From positions 1 to 64,000 of the forward strand of contig NZ_WEZF01000018.1 in assembly GCF_009177065.1 (NCBI RefSeq): a stretch of 64,000 nt of DNA, read 5' to 3'. The notes under the pieces are model-generated. The model did not search any database and was not told where the DNA came from. It worked only from the letters and a program-made list of their open reading frames with translations. The position numbers were made by a program, and so were the translations under genes. This DNA is from Tautonia marina. Lineage in GTDB: Bacteria; Planctomycetota; Planctomycetia; Isosphaerales; Isosphaeraceae. This document shows positions 1-8,980 of the stretch, piece by piece; within the stretch, counting starts at the first letter, position 1, and every line of letters begins with the position of its first letter.

Positions 1-464
1 GCGAGGGCCGATACAAGGTGTGACAAAGGAGGCATCGTGGCTGGTACACCGAGCGCTCTCACTCCGTCCTCAAGAGCGGTTGCCGGGTGGAAGGGCTCCA
101 GTTGGAGGATGCCTCTCGCCTTCGTCGCGCCCTGGCTACCTACGCCGTGGTTGCCTGGCGGTTGTTATGGCTGACATGCCGGGCCCGACAAGAGCCCGAG
201 GCCGCCTGTAACGCGGTGATCCCCGAAGCCTCGTGGCAGATCTTGCACCGAGCCGTCGAGCGATCCGAACCGCCGGAAAGGGCTCCCGGATTGAGAGGAG
301 CCGTTCGCCCATTGGCCAGGCTGGGAGGCTTCCTGGGACGCGCCCGCGACGCCGAGCCCGGGGTGACGACAATCTGGCGCGGCCTCCGCCGACTGGACGA
401 CCTGGCCCTCGGTTGGAATCTCGCCGAGCAAGCGTCGCGGGCAAGTCCCCCCACTTGTGGGTAA
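1..464 (+). pseudogene. IS4-family (Tn5-like) transposase remnant, C-terminal part
   Basis: Translating from base 24 gives the C-terminal part of a Tn5-type DDE transposase. It shows VLKSGCRVEGLQLEDA, then VVAWRLLWLTCRARQEPEA, then GGFLGRARDAEPGVTTIWRG, all recognisable blocks of that family. The reading frame has a TGA at bases 21-23 just upstream of this homology, and the window starts inside the gene, so the 5' part cannot be judged. The homology ends at a TAA near base 464, where a second, unrelated transposase remnant begins. I read this as an inactive fragment. The family assignment is by motif recall, not by a search. Confidence 0.7.
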
Positions 465-1017
465 TGGTGAGCGATTCGTGGGGAAGGTCAGCCGCGAGCG
501 TCGGCTGGAGCTGGCCACGGGCACCGCCTGGTGGTACCACCCCGGTTTCGCCCCCTTGCCGATCCGCTGGGTGCTCAGCCGCGATTCCGCGGGGAAGCTT
601 GAGCCGCGGGCCTGGTTCTCGACCGAGCCGGGGGACGCGGCGCCGGCGATCGTCGCCGACTTCGTCCGCCGCTGGCCGCTGGAGACGACCTTCGAGGAGG
701 CCCGCGCCCATCTCGGGGTCGAGACGCAGCAGCAATGGTCGGACCTGGCGATCGCTCGGGAGACGCCCTGCCTCTTCGGGCTGTACTCGCTGGTGGCGGC
801 GATCGGCGTGGCCCTGCACGACGAGGGCCGGTTGCCGATCCGGACGGCGTCGTGGTATCGCAAGGGCCAGGCGACATTCTCCGACGTGCTGGCGGCGGTC
901 CGGCGTCATTGCTGGGACGGACTGCACATTCGGATATCCTGTCGCGACCCCTCCTGTGTGGAAATCCCCGGGCCTCAACTGGACCGATTGCTGAATGCGG
1001 CCTTCTACTCACATTGA
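457..1017 (+). pseudogene. IS701-like DDE transposase remnant, C-terminal half
   Basis: The 186-residue open frame matches the C-terminal half of IS701-type transposases. It has WWYHPGFAPLPIRWVLSRD, FVRRWPLETTFEEARAHLGV with the catalytic-glutamate region, and ETQQQWSDLAIARETPCLFG. Full-length members are usually about 400 residues or more, so the N-terminal half with the first two catalytic aspartates is missing. It abuts the Tn5-like fragment, which implies one element inserted into or recombined with another. It ends at a TGA about 65 bp before the left end of the downstream IS5-family element. It is not expected to be functional. Confidence 0.75.
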
Positions 1018-1080
1018 CCCGCACAAAGTCGAGCAATTTTGAATCCATGGATTCGTGCAAAGTCAAGCTGTGACCATGGA

Positions 1081-2076
1081 TTGCTCTGTCGAAATCCTAT
1101 GCGGCGGCTGCCAGGAGCATGAGGTTATGGGTCAGGACCCGCAGCAGGATCTCCTTCTTCTGGTTGACCCACCGCCGGGCCCGCAGTGCCGAGCCCAGCA
1201 GCCGCTTGACCCGCGAGAACCCGCTCTCCACCTGCCATCGCTGGCCGTAGACGCGGCGGTGGTGCAACCGCCTCGGCTTGCGGCGGAACCGCTTGACCAT
1301 CTGGCGCCGGTACCTCGTCTTCGGCCACTTGCGGCCCGAGGTGCGCCGGTTTAGCGGGATGACCGTCGAGCGGATGCCCAGGCCCCGGCGGGCCAGCTCG
1401 TGGTTGTGCTCGGCGTCGAAGGCGCCGTCGCCCAGCAGCGTGTCGATCGGGCAATGTTTCGCGGCGGCTCGCACTGCCGGGCGGAACTGCGACGAGTCCT
1501 GGCTCGGCCCCCGCGAGACGTGGGCCGCGAGGAAGTAGTGGCTGCGGGCCTCCAGCACGGCAGTCAGCTTCGGCCAGGAGCGTTGCCTCCGCCGCTTGCC
1601 GGAGCGCTTGGACCGCCAGGAGAAGGAGCGGCTGACGTGCCGCGTCTCGTAGCCGGTGGCGTCGATCGCCGCCCGGGCCTTCGGTGGGATCAGGCCGCGG
1701 TCCCGCGCCGCGCGCTCCATCCGCGCCAGCAGGGCATCGACCCCCTATTATTGAGGAGCCGCTCGGCGGCCTTCTGCATCGTGGAGTGGTCGGGGACCTT
1801 GGTCAACCCGAGCGTGTCGCGCAGCTCGGCCCACTCGCGGAGCATCTGCTCCAGGCCGCGGTAGTCGGTCTCGAGGAACTCGTGCAGGGATAGTAGGGTG
1901 AAGTGTTGGTGCTGGGTGAAGTCGCGCCGGGAGTACTTCGAGGAGTAGGCCGGCACGGCCCCCCGGGCGGCTTCCAACGCCATGCGGGCCACCGCCAGGG
2001 GGGACTTGGACATGTGGCAGATTGTATTCATACATACACTACACCCCCATCGCCTCGAAGGTTTTCGACAGAGCAA
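1081..2076. mobile_element. IS5-family insertion sequence with terminal inverted repeats
   Basis: A single transposase, encoded on the minus strand, is bounded by inverted repeats. The left end at 1081-1094 reads TTGCTCTGTCGAAA and the complement of 2063-2076 reads the same, giving 14 bp without mismatch. The element is therefore close to 1.0 kb, normal for an IS5-family element. The right end lies only about 8 bp from the stop codon of the ASPIC/UnbV gene. I could not identify a convincing target-site duplication; a short CCATGGATT repeat occurs near the left end only. The two ends are complete, so this is the best-preserved IS in the window. Confidence 0.75.
1097..2031 (-). pseudogene. IS5-family transposase in two overlapping frames (frameshifted or programmed -1)
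   Basis: The N-terminal half starts at ATG 2031 (or ATG 2013) and includes FLETDYRGLEQMLREWAEL and LTKVPDHSTMQKAAERLL. It is in a different frame from the DDE half, which contains AAIDATGYETRHVSRSF, LLGDGAFDAEHNHELARRG and QRWQVESGFSRVKRLLG. The two frames overlap at about 1690-1743, and moving from the first to the second needs a -1 shift. A run of five G on the coding strand (1745-1741) sits at the junction and could allow slippage, but a simple one-base indel gives the same picture. All three catalytic acidic regions appear present across the two frames. The terminal inverted repeats just outside are intact, which favours a recently active element. Confidence 0.7.
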
Positions 2077-2083
2077 CCGACGA

Positions 2084-5000
2084 TCAGAATCCAGGAAGCG
2101 GAAACGCCTGAGGACTCCCTTCACGGAGGAGGTATCCTGAATCCACCTGAAGGTGGGAGAACCGGTCCTCATGCCCCGAAGGCCAGGTAACCTCGACCGA
2201 ATCCAATTGATCCACTCCGCCCAGGCCGAAGTGTAACCTTGGATCAGATGCGGATTGATAGCTCCCTCCACCGAACCGATACCCGACATGATCGCGACTC
2301 CTCGTCCGGAGCGTCACTCTGGCTCCGATGGCATCGCGATTCGATCGCGTCCCCTCTAGTTGAAATGTGACAAAATGGCCACCCTCGGTCTGATTCTGGA
2401 GATAAGCCAACGGTTGATCGTGCGAGAGCAAAACGAGATCGGTCCGACCGTCGTTGTCGAGGTCGCCGGCAGCGAGGCCCCTGCCAATGCGAGGGATCTG
2501 CCACGGACGGCCCGCGACAGCGCTGACATCGGTCAAACGGCCGGCTCGTCCGCCTTGCAGGAGCTGGGCTGGCATGGCGAAGGGGAACGTCGGACGGTAA
2601 TCGTTGACATGCCCGTTGGCGGTGGCCAGGTCGAGCCATCCGTCGTTGTCGGCATCGAGGCAGACGATCCCGAAGCCGAGCCATCGGCGGCTCGCGGATA
2701 ACAGACCGATGTCGGCCGAGCGATCGATGAACATCCCATCACCGAGGTTGTGGTAATAGGTGGTCCCCTCGCCGATGAAGTTCGTGACCGCCAAATCGGG
2801 CCGGCCGTCACCTTCGAAATCTCCGATCGCGATCCCCATCCCGGCCTGATATCCTCCCTCGGCGTTCCCGGCCAGGCCCGACTCGTGGGCGACCTCGTCG
2901 AATTGCATCGCGCCCAGGTTGCGATAGAAGAAGTTGGCGGTGGTGTCATTGGCCACATAGAGGTCAACCCGCCCGTCGCCGTCCAGGTCGGCGGCCACCA
3001 CTCCGAGCCCCCGGCCATCGAGGGCGGAGATCCCGGCCTCTTTCGTCACATCGACGAATCGGCCGCCATCATTGCGATAGAGTCGATCCGGTCGGGCCTC
3101 GAACTCGCGAGGGTCACAGTAGACCGGGTTGCCCGCCTGATTGGGGGGGCAAGGCCGAGGGTTTGACGAATCCCAGTCGAGGTAGTGACAGACATAGAGA
3201 TCCGGATCTCCATCCCCATCGAGATCCGCGAAGGCCGCGGAGGTGGGCCAGTCACGATCGCCCCCCAGACCTGCCCGATCCGTCACGTCGGAGAAGGTCC
3301 CATCTCCGTTGTTCCGGTAGAGGGCGTAACTCCGCCATCGGGTCACGAACAGGTCCGGGTGCCCATCGTTCTCATAATCAGCGACCGCGACTCCATGGCC
3401 GTATCCCTTCGCGAACCCGGAAATCCCGGCGGACTCGGTGACATCCTCGAAGGTCCCGTTGCCCCGGTTCCGGAACAGTTGGTCCCCTGAGCGGGTTCCA
3501 CCTGGCCCGGGCGGGAACGGTCCGCCCTGGACGACGTAGACATCGAACCAGCCGTCGCCGTCATAATCGATCAGTCCGAGGCCACCGCTCATGGTCTCGG
3601 GAAGTTGGCGGGCAGGGCTCTGGCCGTTGTCGAAGGAAAACTCAAGCCCGGCGGGACGAGTTGAGTCGACGAACGCGAGTTTTGTTTCGGGGCGGTCCTG
3701 CGAGCGGATCGCCCCGGGGGGGGGACTCTCGGCCTCCTTCCCAGCCAGAGTGAGTTCGCTCAGGAGTTGTTCGGGCGATCGGGGAGCTGAAGTCGCGTCG
3801 ACCGCGGCCATCTTGCGATCGATCCTGACGAGGGCCTGGTGAGCCCTTGAGTCGTCAGGTCGACGCTTGAGCATCAGTGTCCAGTACGCTTTCGCCTCGA
3901 AGATTCGGCCGAGTGACTCGGCCAGGTCCGCCAGCTTCGGGAGGTTGGCCTCGGGATTGCCCTCCCTGAGCAGGTTGCCGTAGCGATGGTGGTCCCGGTC
4001 GAGTTCAGCCTTGGCCCGGCGGAGTCCGGCGGCGCGATCCAGGTCACCTCGGATCACAGCCAGTTCGATCCGGCGTTCCAGGGCCGCGGACTCACTCGGT
4101 GCGGAAGCGATGAGGGCGTCCAGTGCCCGCGATTCTCGATCGAGACGGGTCTCCAGGTCCCCGAGGTTTGGATCTCGGGCGGCCAGCCAGGCGTCAAGCA
4201 TCAGGACCCGTTCCGGAGGAAAGACCTGAGACGTCAGATGCTCGAGGGCAAGGCGGGCCTCGTCTGGCCGGTCGGTCGCCATTGCCCAGTCGAGCCGGGC
4301 TCGCCAGGCCGCCGGGTCTCGTGGCCGACGATCGAGACAGGCCCTGATCCAGCGGTCCGCCTCCTCGAACTGGCCCGACCAGATCGCCAGGTTCGCCTTC
4401 CCGAGCCAGACCCGGTCGTCCTCGGGTGCCTTCGCCGCGGCCTGGTCGAGGACCCCTCTGACCATCTCGATCGGGACCGGATCGACGTCGAGGAGCCAGA
4501 GTTCGTGCAAGGTGCGGTACGGATCCGATGACCGGGCCCATTCCTCCCTGAGCACCTTCCTGAGCTCGTCGAATCGGCATTCGAACCGCAGGAGTCGGGC
4601 CAGCGACTGCCCCGCCTCAACGGCCTCTGGTCCGTCGGTCTGACGGACAATGTCGAGGAGTTCCTCGAGCTGCGCGAACCGACCCTCGTCGTGGTATTTC
4701 CGCAGCAGGACATCTCGGTGCTGAGCCGCCAGCGATGCGTAGGGTGACTCCGGGTCGATCCGGTTCCAGGCGATCATCGCAGGCCCGGGACGACCCGCCG
4801 CCTCCTCGCAGAGGCCGAGGTGATAGGCAACCTCGGACTCGGCCCCTCGGTGCCCGAGGAGCCGGACAAGTCGCTCGCGGGCTGGGGCAATCTGCCCAGA
4901 AGAGAACTCTGCCACCGCGCGAGAGAGCTCGACCTCGAACCGCCAGCCAACCGCGGCCCGGTACGCCCCCCAGCCGATCGCAAGCAGGCCGAGCCCCGCG

Positions 5001-5092
5001 ATGACGCAAGTCGGCCACTTCCGCCCCTTCCCCGGGTCCCGTTTCTGGGATTGCTTGCGCTTGCGGCGGTTAATTGGTTTCGACGCTCCCAT
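2084..5092 (-). CDS. TPR / FG-GAP (VCBS) repeat protein with C-terminal ASPIC/UnbV domain
   Basis: This 1002-residue protein starts with a basic stretch and one membrane segment (about residues 27-48), then a helical tetratricopeptide-like region to about residue 430. Seven FG-GAP/VCBS-type blade motifs follow, such as DYDGDGWFDVYVV, DLDGDGDPDLYVCHY and DADNDGWLDLATANG. Their Asp-rich loops suit calcium binding. The C-terminus is an ASPIC/UnbV domain (NRDAIGARVTL through VEVTWPSGHEDRF). This is the CRTAC1-like layout common in Planctomycetota. A periplasmic or surface location is inferred. It overlaps the upstream lipoprotein gene by 23 nt, which suggests co-transcription. Function is unknown; adhesion or polysaccharide interaction is only a guess. 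An IS5-family element lies immediately downstream. Confidence 0.9.
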   Translation of the reverse strand: MGASKPINRRKRKQSQKRDPGKGRKWPTCVIAGLGLLAIGWGAYRAAVGWRFEVELSRAVAEFSSGQIAPARERLVRLLGHRGAESEVAYHLGLCEEAAGRPGPAMIAWNRIDPESPYASLAAQHRDVLLRKYHDEGRFAQLEELLDIVRQTDGPEAVEAGQSLARLLRFECRFDELRKVLREEWARSSDPYRTLHELWLLDVDPVPIEMVRGVLDQAAAKAPEDDRVWLGKANLAIWSGQFEEADRWIRACLDRRPRDPAAWRARLDWAMATDRPDEARLALEHLTSQVFPPERVLMLDAWLAARDPNLGDLETRLDRESRALDALIASAPSESAALERRIELAVIRGDLDRAAGLRRAKAELDRDHHRYGNLLREGNPEANLPKLADLAESLGRIFEAKAYWTLMLKRRPDDSRAHQALVRIDRKMAAVDATSAPRSPEQLLSELTLAGKEAESPPPGAIRSQDRPETKLAFVDSTRPAGLEFSFDNGQSPARQLPETMSGGLGLIDYDGDGWFDVYVVQGGPFPPGPGGTRSGDQLFRNRGNGTFEDVTESAGISGFAKGYGHGVAVADYENDGHPDLFVTRWRSYALYRNNGDGTFSDVTDRAGLGGDRDWPTSAAFADLDGDGDPDLYVCHYLDWDSSNPRPCPPNQAGNPVYCDPREFEARPDRLYRNDGGRFVDVTKEAGISALDGRGLGVVAADLDGDGRVDLYVANDTTANFFYRNLGAMQFDEVAHESGLAGNAEGGYQAGMGIAIGDFEGDGRPDLAVTNFIGEGTTYYHNLGDGMFIDRSADIGLLSASRRWLGFGIVCLDADNDGWLDLATANGHVNDYRPTFPFAMPAQLLQGGRAGRLTDVSAVAGRPWQIPRIGRGLAAGDLDNDGRTDLVLLSHDQPLAYLQNQTEGGHFVTFQLEGTRSNRDAIGARVTLRTRSRDHVGYRFGGGSYQSASDPRLHFGLGGVDQLDSVEVTWPSGHEDRFSHLQVDSGYLLREGSPQAFPLPGF

Positions 5093-5627
5093 CTTCTTTG
5101 ATATTCAAATGAATGGTATTGGAACCGCGAGTCACCTCGACCACAATCCCGGAGGTGCTCGTGCTGGTCACCTGCTCGGGTACGAGCACGCGGAAGGACT
5201 TTCCATCCAGGCCGGAAACCGTGGCCTGTCCGCCCTTCGCGTTTTGCCGGATGGACTTCGACACGGCGGCGTCTTTCGCGGCCAGGTAGGCCAGTGGGTC
5301 CTCCTCAATATCGGGCATTGGCACGTCGACACTCGGGTTCTCATCGAGTCCGAGAATTCCAACCCGGTGGAACCCGACCACGGCGCCGTCCCCGGCCGAC
5401 TGGCTCGACATGATGAACGTGCCGTCGGGCATGATCGTGCCCACAGCCTGGGGGCCCGTCGTCCCCTTCGACTCGTCGGGCTCGAACATGACGGTCCCGT
5501 TCTTCAAGGGCTCTCCCTCCAGGGAGACTGTGCCACTCACCCGGGCAAGGTTCAACCCATTGCCTGGACCGCAGCTGGCCAATCCGATCAGAAAGGCCGC
5601 GATGGACAAGACCGTCAAGGAACGCAT
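5070..5627 (-). CDS. Small planctomycete lipoprotein, carboxypeptidase regulatory-like fold
   Basis: The protein has 185 residues and begins with a lipoprotein signal peptide ending in the lipobox LASC at about residues 16-19. Then comes a beta-rich domain with VSGTVSLEGEPLKNGTVMFEP, typical of the transthyretin/carboxypeptidase-regulatory-like domains abundant in planctomycetes. I chose ATG 5627 because the longer open frame adds 90 residues with no signal-like character, whereas this start gives a classic signal peptide. The C-terminus carries a conserved-looking ITGxV-type strand block and ends inside the start of the next gene. The DUF1559 gene lies upstream on the same strand. This pairing of a DUF1559 protein with a small lipoprotein is recurrent in planctomycete genomes. 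The molecular role is unknown. Confidence 0.85.
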   Translation of the reverse strand: MRSLTVLSIAAFLIGLASCGPGNGLNLARVSGTVSLEGEPLKNGTVMFEPDESKGTTGPQAVGTIMPDGTFIMSSQSAGDGAVVGFHRVGILGLDENPSVDVPMPDIEEDPLAYLAAKDAAVSKSIRQNAKGGQATVSGLDGKSFRVLVPEQVTSTSTSGIVVEVTRGSNTIHLNIKEDGSVETN

Positions 5628-5772
5628 CGGATGGGTCCTCACAAAGCTAAGTGATCGCTCAGGTGTCTTCAGGATTTCTCGATCACCGCCGAGGCGGCCG
5701 GCATGGTCTGGCCGTGCCGGCCACCTCGCGATGGCCGGCACGGCGACCGAGAACCATTGGCGAATCGGCCAA

Positions 5773-6819
5773 TTAATAGGCGTCAGCCGAGATGATCTCG
5801 CCCCTTCTTCGGGTCCCGAGCGCGTTGTAAATCCGGGGGTGGATCGTCTGCTTGACGAACTTGACCGACCCGTCAGCCATGGCGAAGTTCGCCCCACCCG
5901 GATGGAAGCTCTTGAATCCCCAGATGTAGAACTGGTTCCGGTAGCAGAACTTGGCCTGGGTGATATTCCCGAGGTAACTGATGCTGCAAACGGTGCCGTC
6001 GGTCGGGTCGACCTCGTTGTCCTTCAACGAGGTCATCCAGTTCAGCGGGACGTGAGTCCCAGCCCAGGCGCCATGCCCACTGGTCCAGGTCAGCTGACCA
6101 TTGAGGTTCGGCGAGTTCTCCCCGAGTAGGAACGTATTGCTGGTGCCGTCCCGGACGCTCGCGATGTTCGTGACCGCGCCGCTGCTGCAATCACCGAAGA
6201 TCCCCTGGAAGGTCCCATTACAGCCCCAGTATGAATCGAGGGGAGCACTTGACCAGACATCGAAGAGTGGATTCCCCGTCCTTGGGTCCCCCACGCTCGC
6301 AACATAGTTCGTCACAGACGTGGTATGGGGGCTGGCGAGGTTGGAGATGTTCACCCATCGTCGATCGTCGAACAGCCTGTTGGAGTCGTCCGTTGGGCAG
6401 AGGTAGCTCCCGATGATCGTTCGATAAACCGTCACGTGGGCCACACTCATGTTCTGACCGTTGTTGCCCAGCCTCCCGTCGGGCTGAATCCCCACGGTAC
6501 CACGGTCTGAGAAGTTGATCGCATTGAAGACGGCGCCTTGCTCCATCTGGGGCAGGATGAAGGTCGACCACGCCCACCACGACCCACCCCAGCCACCCGC
6601 TTCGCCAATCCGGTTGACCATCGAACCCGGAGGGAAACTCCCGACCGTGTCGTGATAATTATGCACGGCCAGGGCGATCTGCTTCAGGTTATTCGTGCAC
6701 TGGGCACGGCGGGCGGCCTCGCGGGCAGACTGCACCGCGGGGAGCAACAAGGCGATCAAAACCCCGATGATCGCGATCACGACCAGTAATTCGATCAGCG
6801 TGAATCCGCGTCGGCGCAT
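5773..6819 (-). CDS. DUF1559 protein with type IV pilin-like N-terminus
   Basis: The 348-residue product starts MRRRGFTLIELLVVIAI, a prepilin-type cleavage/methylation motif with the mature Phe after Gly, followed by one hydrophobic helix and AREAARRAQCTNNLKQIAL. The C-terminal HPGGANFAMADGSVKFV is the H-X9-DG motif that defines DUF1559 (also called SBP_bac_10). Length is normal. ATG 6819 is chosen because the longer frame adds 24 residues that would displace the prepilin signal from the N-terminus. DUF1559 proteins are massively expanded in planctomycetes and are thought to be secreted through a type II/IV-pilus-like route; individual functions are not known. Confidence 0.95.
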   Translation of the reverse strand: MRRRGFTLIELLVVIAIIGVLIALLLPAVQSAREAARRAQCTNNLKQIALAVHNYHDTVGSFPPGSMVNRIGEAGGWGGSWWAWSTFILPQMEQGAVFNAINFSDRGTVGIQPDGRLGNNGQNMSVAHVTVYRTIIGSYLCPTDDSNRLFDDRRWVNISNLASPHTTSVTNYVASVGDPRTGNPLFDVWSSAPLDSYWGCNGTFQGIFGDCSSGAVTNIASVRDGTSNTFLLGENSPNLNGQLTWTSGHGAWAGTHVPLNWMTSLKDNEVDPTDGTVCSISYLGNITQAKFCYRNQFYIWGFKSFHPGGANFAMADGSVKFVKQTIHPRIYNALGTRRRGEIISADAY

Positions 6820-7494
6820 GGAAAAGTTCCTTCCCAGTCTAAGAGGATGCCGATCTGCGAAAGGCACGAAAAGCCTCACCTCGACCATCAACAGATGCGT
6901 TACACAGAAGGAAACACCAGCCGTTTCCGGCCGCGATGGTCAAGTTCGGAATCAGGGCCACCGGCAAGAACGAGGGCAATCATTTTGACTTGTCTTCCGA
7001 ACTGAGCAATCGGTCTGCCTGGGATCATGTCGCCGATCGGGTTTCCATCGGTGCAGGCGTCTCCATCGACAGGACACGAGGCTCGGATTGACCTCGCCCG
7101 GGCCAAGGCGTCCCGATGTCTCATCTTGATGAAAGCGCATCGGATTGGCCTTTGGCGTGAGATCAAGTTAGAGCTCTAACCGATGATGTTTTCTGAAGCA
7201 AGAAGGAAGTTTGAATATTTGGTTTACGATTAGGCCTTCAATCTCTTTTGCCTCAATCGGCTTCAATCAATCTTGAAATTCCAGACAATCAGTGTTTCGC
7301 TGATCACAGAGCGGGGTCAGGCGTCTTACAAACTGCATGTGCATATTGTACGACTTGGCACTTATTCGAATCCTTGTCGGGCCTTCTCCCTGGGATGGGG
7401 CGATGGGTTACGATGATGACGCAGCGATCATCTTGAGGGTGCCATTCTCCTCGAGATCGACCGATCACCACCAGAAACCGGAGGGTGAGCATTC
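6820..7494. other. Divergent intergenic region
   Basis: This 675-bp gap separates the minus-strand DUF1559 gene from the plus-strand DUF1501 gene, so it must hold both promoters. Short open frames occur on both strands but none has recognisable family features. A TTAGAGCTCTAA palindrome lies near 7168-7179 and could be an operator. No RNA gene or IS was recognised. Confidence 0.5.
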
Positions 7495-8877
7495 ATGAAT
7501 TTCTGGAACAAGCCACTCCTGGGCCGTCGCCGCGTCCTTCAAGCAGGTGCGCTGCCATTTCTGGGACTGAGCCTGCCTCGCCTGCTGGCCTCCGAGGCAA
7601 TCCAGCAAAGCTCGGATCAGTCGTCGCCGGAAAAGTCGTGCATCTTCATCTTCCAATACGGCGGCCTCAGTCAGCTCGATTCCTGGGATCCCAAGCCGGA
7701 GGGACCCTCCGAAATTCGTGGTCCTTACAAGTCGATTCCCACAGCGGTTCCCGGCTTTTGGGTCGGCGAGTTGATGCCTCGCCTGGCTCAATTGGCGGAT
7801 CGATACTGCGTGATCCGTTCGATGAGCCACAATGTCCCGGTTCACGATGTCGCCAACTCGATGCTCTTGGCCGGGCAATCACTGCCAGCCCTCAATGCCC
7901 CCTCATTCGGATCGATTGTCTCAAAGCTCAGGCCAACCTCTGAGGGAGTGCCCTCCCACGTCTGGCTCCAGAAGTTCGGGGGTGGATCAATGCCACCGGA
8001 TTCGACCTATCTGACAGGCGGGTTTCTCGGGATGGCTCACGCCCCGATCCTCGTGGGGACCGGTCATGACGACAATCCGGCAAACCCCAACTTTCGGGTC
8101 GATGCATACGACTTGCCTGATGGGCTGTCGGTTGCTCGTGCTCGGGATCGGCTCGAATTGTTGCACCTCATGGAAGGCGAGAACCCTGACGGCGGCCCTG
8201 GGGATTCCCTGTCCCGATTCCGGGAGCGTGCCGTTGACCTGCTTGACGGTTCCAGGGCACGCAAGGCGTTCGACATCGACCGCGAACCCGCCGGGGTTCG
8301 TGACCGTTACGGTCGGCATCCGCTTGGACAGAATCTGTTGATGGCTCGACGTCTAGTCGAGGCGGGCGTTCGGATGGTCAATGTCGTCGGCTGGTGCGGC
8401 CTTGCACCCTCGGATAAATTCGTCAGCATCGAAACCTGGGACATGCATGGGAATGCCGGCATTGATATTTTCGGTGATGGTTGGAATGGGCTCGGCTGGG
8501 CGCTCCCGTGCTGCGATCAGGCTGTCTCGGCATTGATCGAGGACCTGGACCAGCGGGGATTACTCGACAGGACGCTGGTGGTCCTGGTCGGCGAATTCGG
8601 CCGTACCCCGCAGATCAGCCGAGGAGCCTCCGCCATCGGGCGCGACCACTGGGCGAAATGCTATTCGGCCATGCTTGCCGGCGCCGGGATCCGCGGCGGG
8701 CACGTCTACGGCCGCTCCGATCGCCAGGGGGCTTATGTGATGGACCGTCCCGTTAGCCCCGAGGACTTCGCGGCCACCCTCTTCCATGCCCTCGGGATTC
8801 CTCCCGACACCCCCATCCATCCCGACGGCTTTTCCGTCCGTGCCAGCTCGGGAACTCCGATCCTCGACCTCTTCTGA
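7495..8877 (+). CDS. DUF1501 family protein, sulfatase-like fold
   Basis: This 460-residue protein has a twin-arginine-like leader (RRRVLQAGALPFLGLSLPRLLA) and the DUF1501 signature blocks, including FIFQYGGLSQLDSWDPKPE near the N-terminus and VVLVGEFGRTPQISRG near the C-terminus. The family belongs to the alkaline-phosphatase/sulfatase-like superfamily, and most members are uncharacterised secreted proteins. Its gene lies about 100 bp upstream of a PSCyt cytochrome gene, the usual partner of DUF1501 genes in planctomycetes. The pair probably acts in the periplasm. The substrate is unknown. Confidence 0.92.
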   Translation: MNFWNKPLLGRRRVLQAGALPFLGLSLPRLLASEAIQQSSDQSSPEKSCIFIFQYGGLSQLDSWDPKPEGPSEIRGPYKSIPTAVPGFWVGELMPRLAQLADRYCVIRSMSHNVPVHDVANSMLLAGQSLPALNAPSFGSIVSKLRPTSEGVPSHVWLQKFGGGSMPPDSTYLTGGFLGMAHAPILVGTGHDDNPANPNFRVDAYDLPDGLSVARARDRLELLHLMEGENPDGGPGDSLSRFRERAVDLLDGSRARKAFDIDREPAGVRDRYGRHPLGQNLLMARRLVEAGVRMVNVVGWCGLAPSDKFVSIETWDMHGNAGIDIFGDGWNGLGWALPCCDQAVSALIEDLDQRGLLDRTLVVLVGEFGRTPQISRGASAIGRDHWAKCYSAMLAGAGIRGGHVYGRSDRQGAYVMDRPVSPEDFAATLFHALGIPPDTPIHPDGFSVRASSGTPILDLF

Positions 8878-8980
8878 AAAAGAAGAGCTGACTTGCACAG
8901 GACACATGAAACTGGGAAAACAATTGTTATGCATCGAGTGGCGTCGATCGACTAGCTCAACCTCATTGATGAGCATTCCC

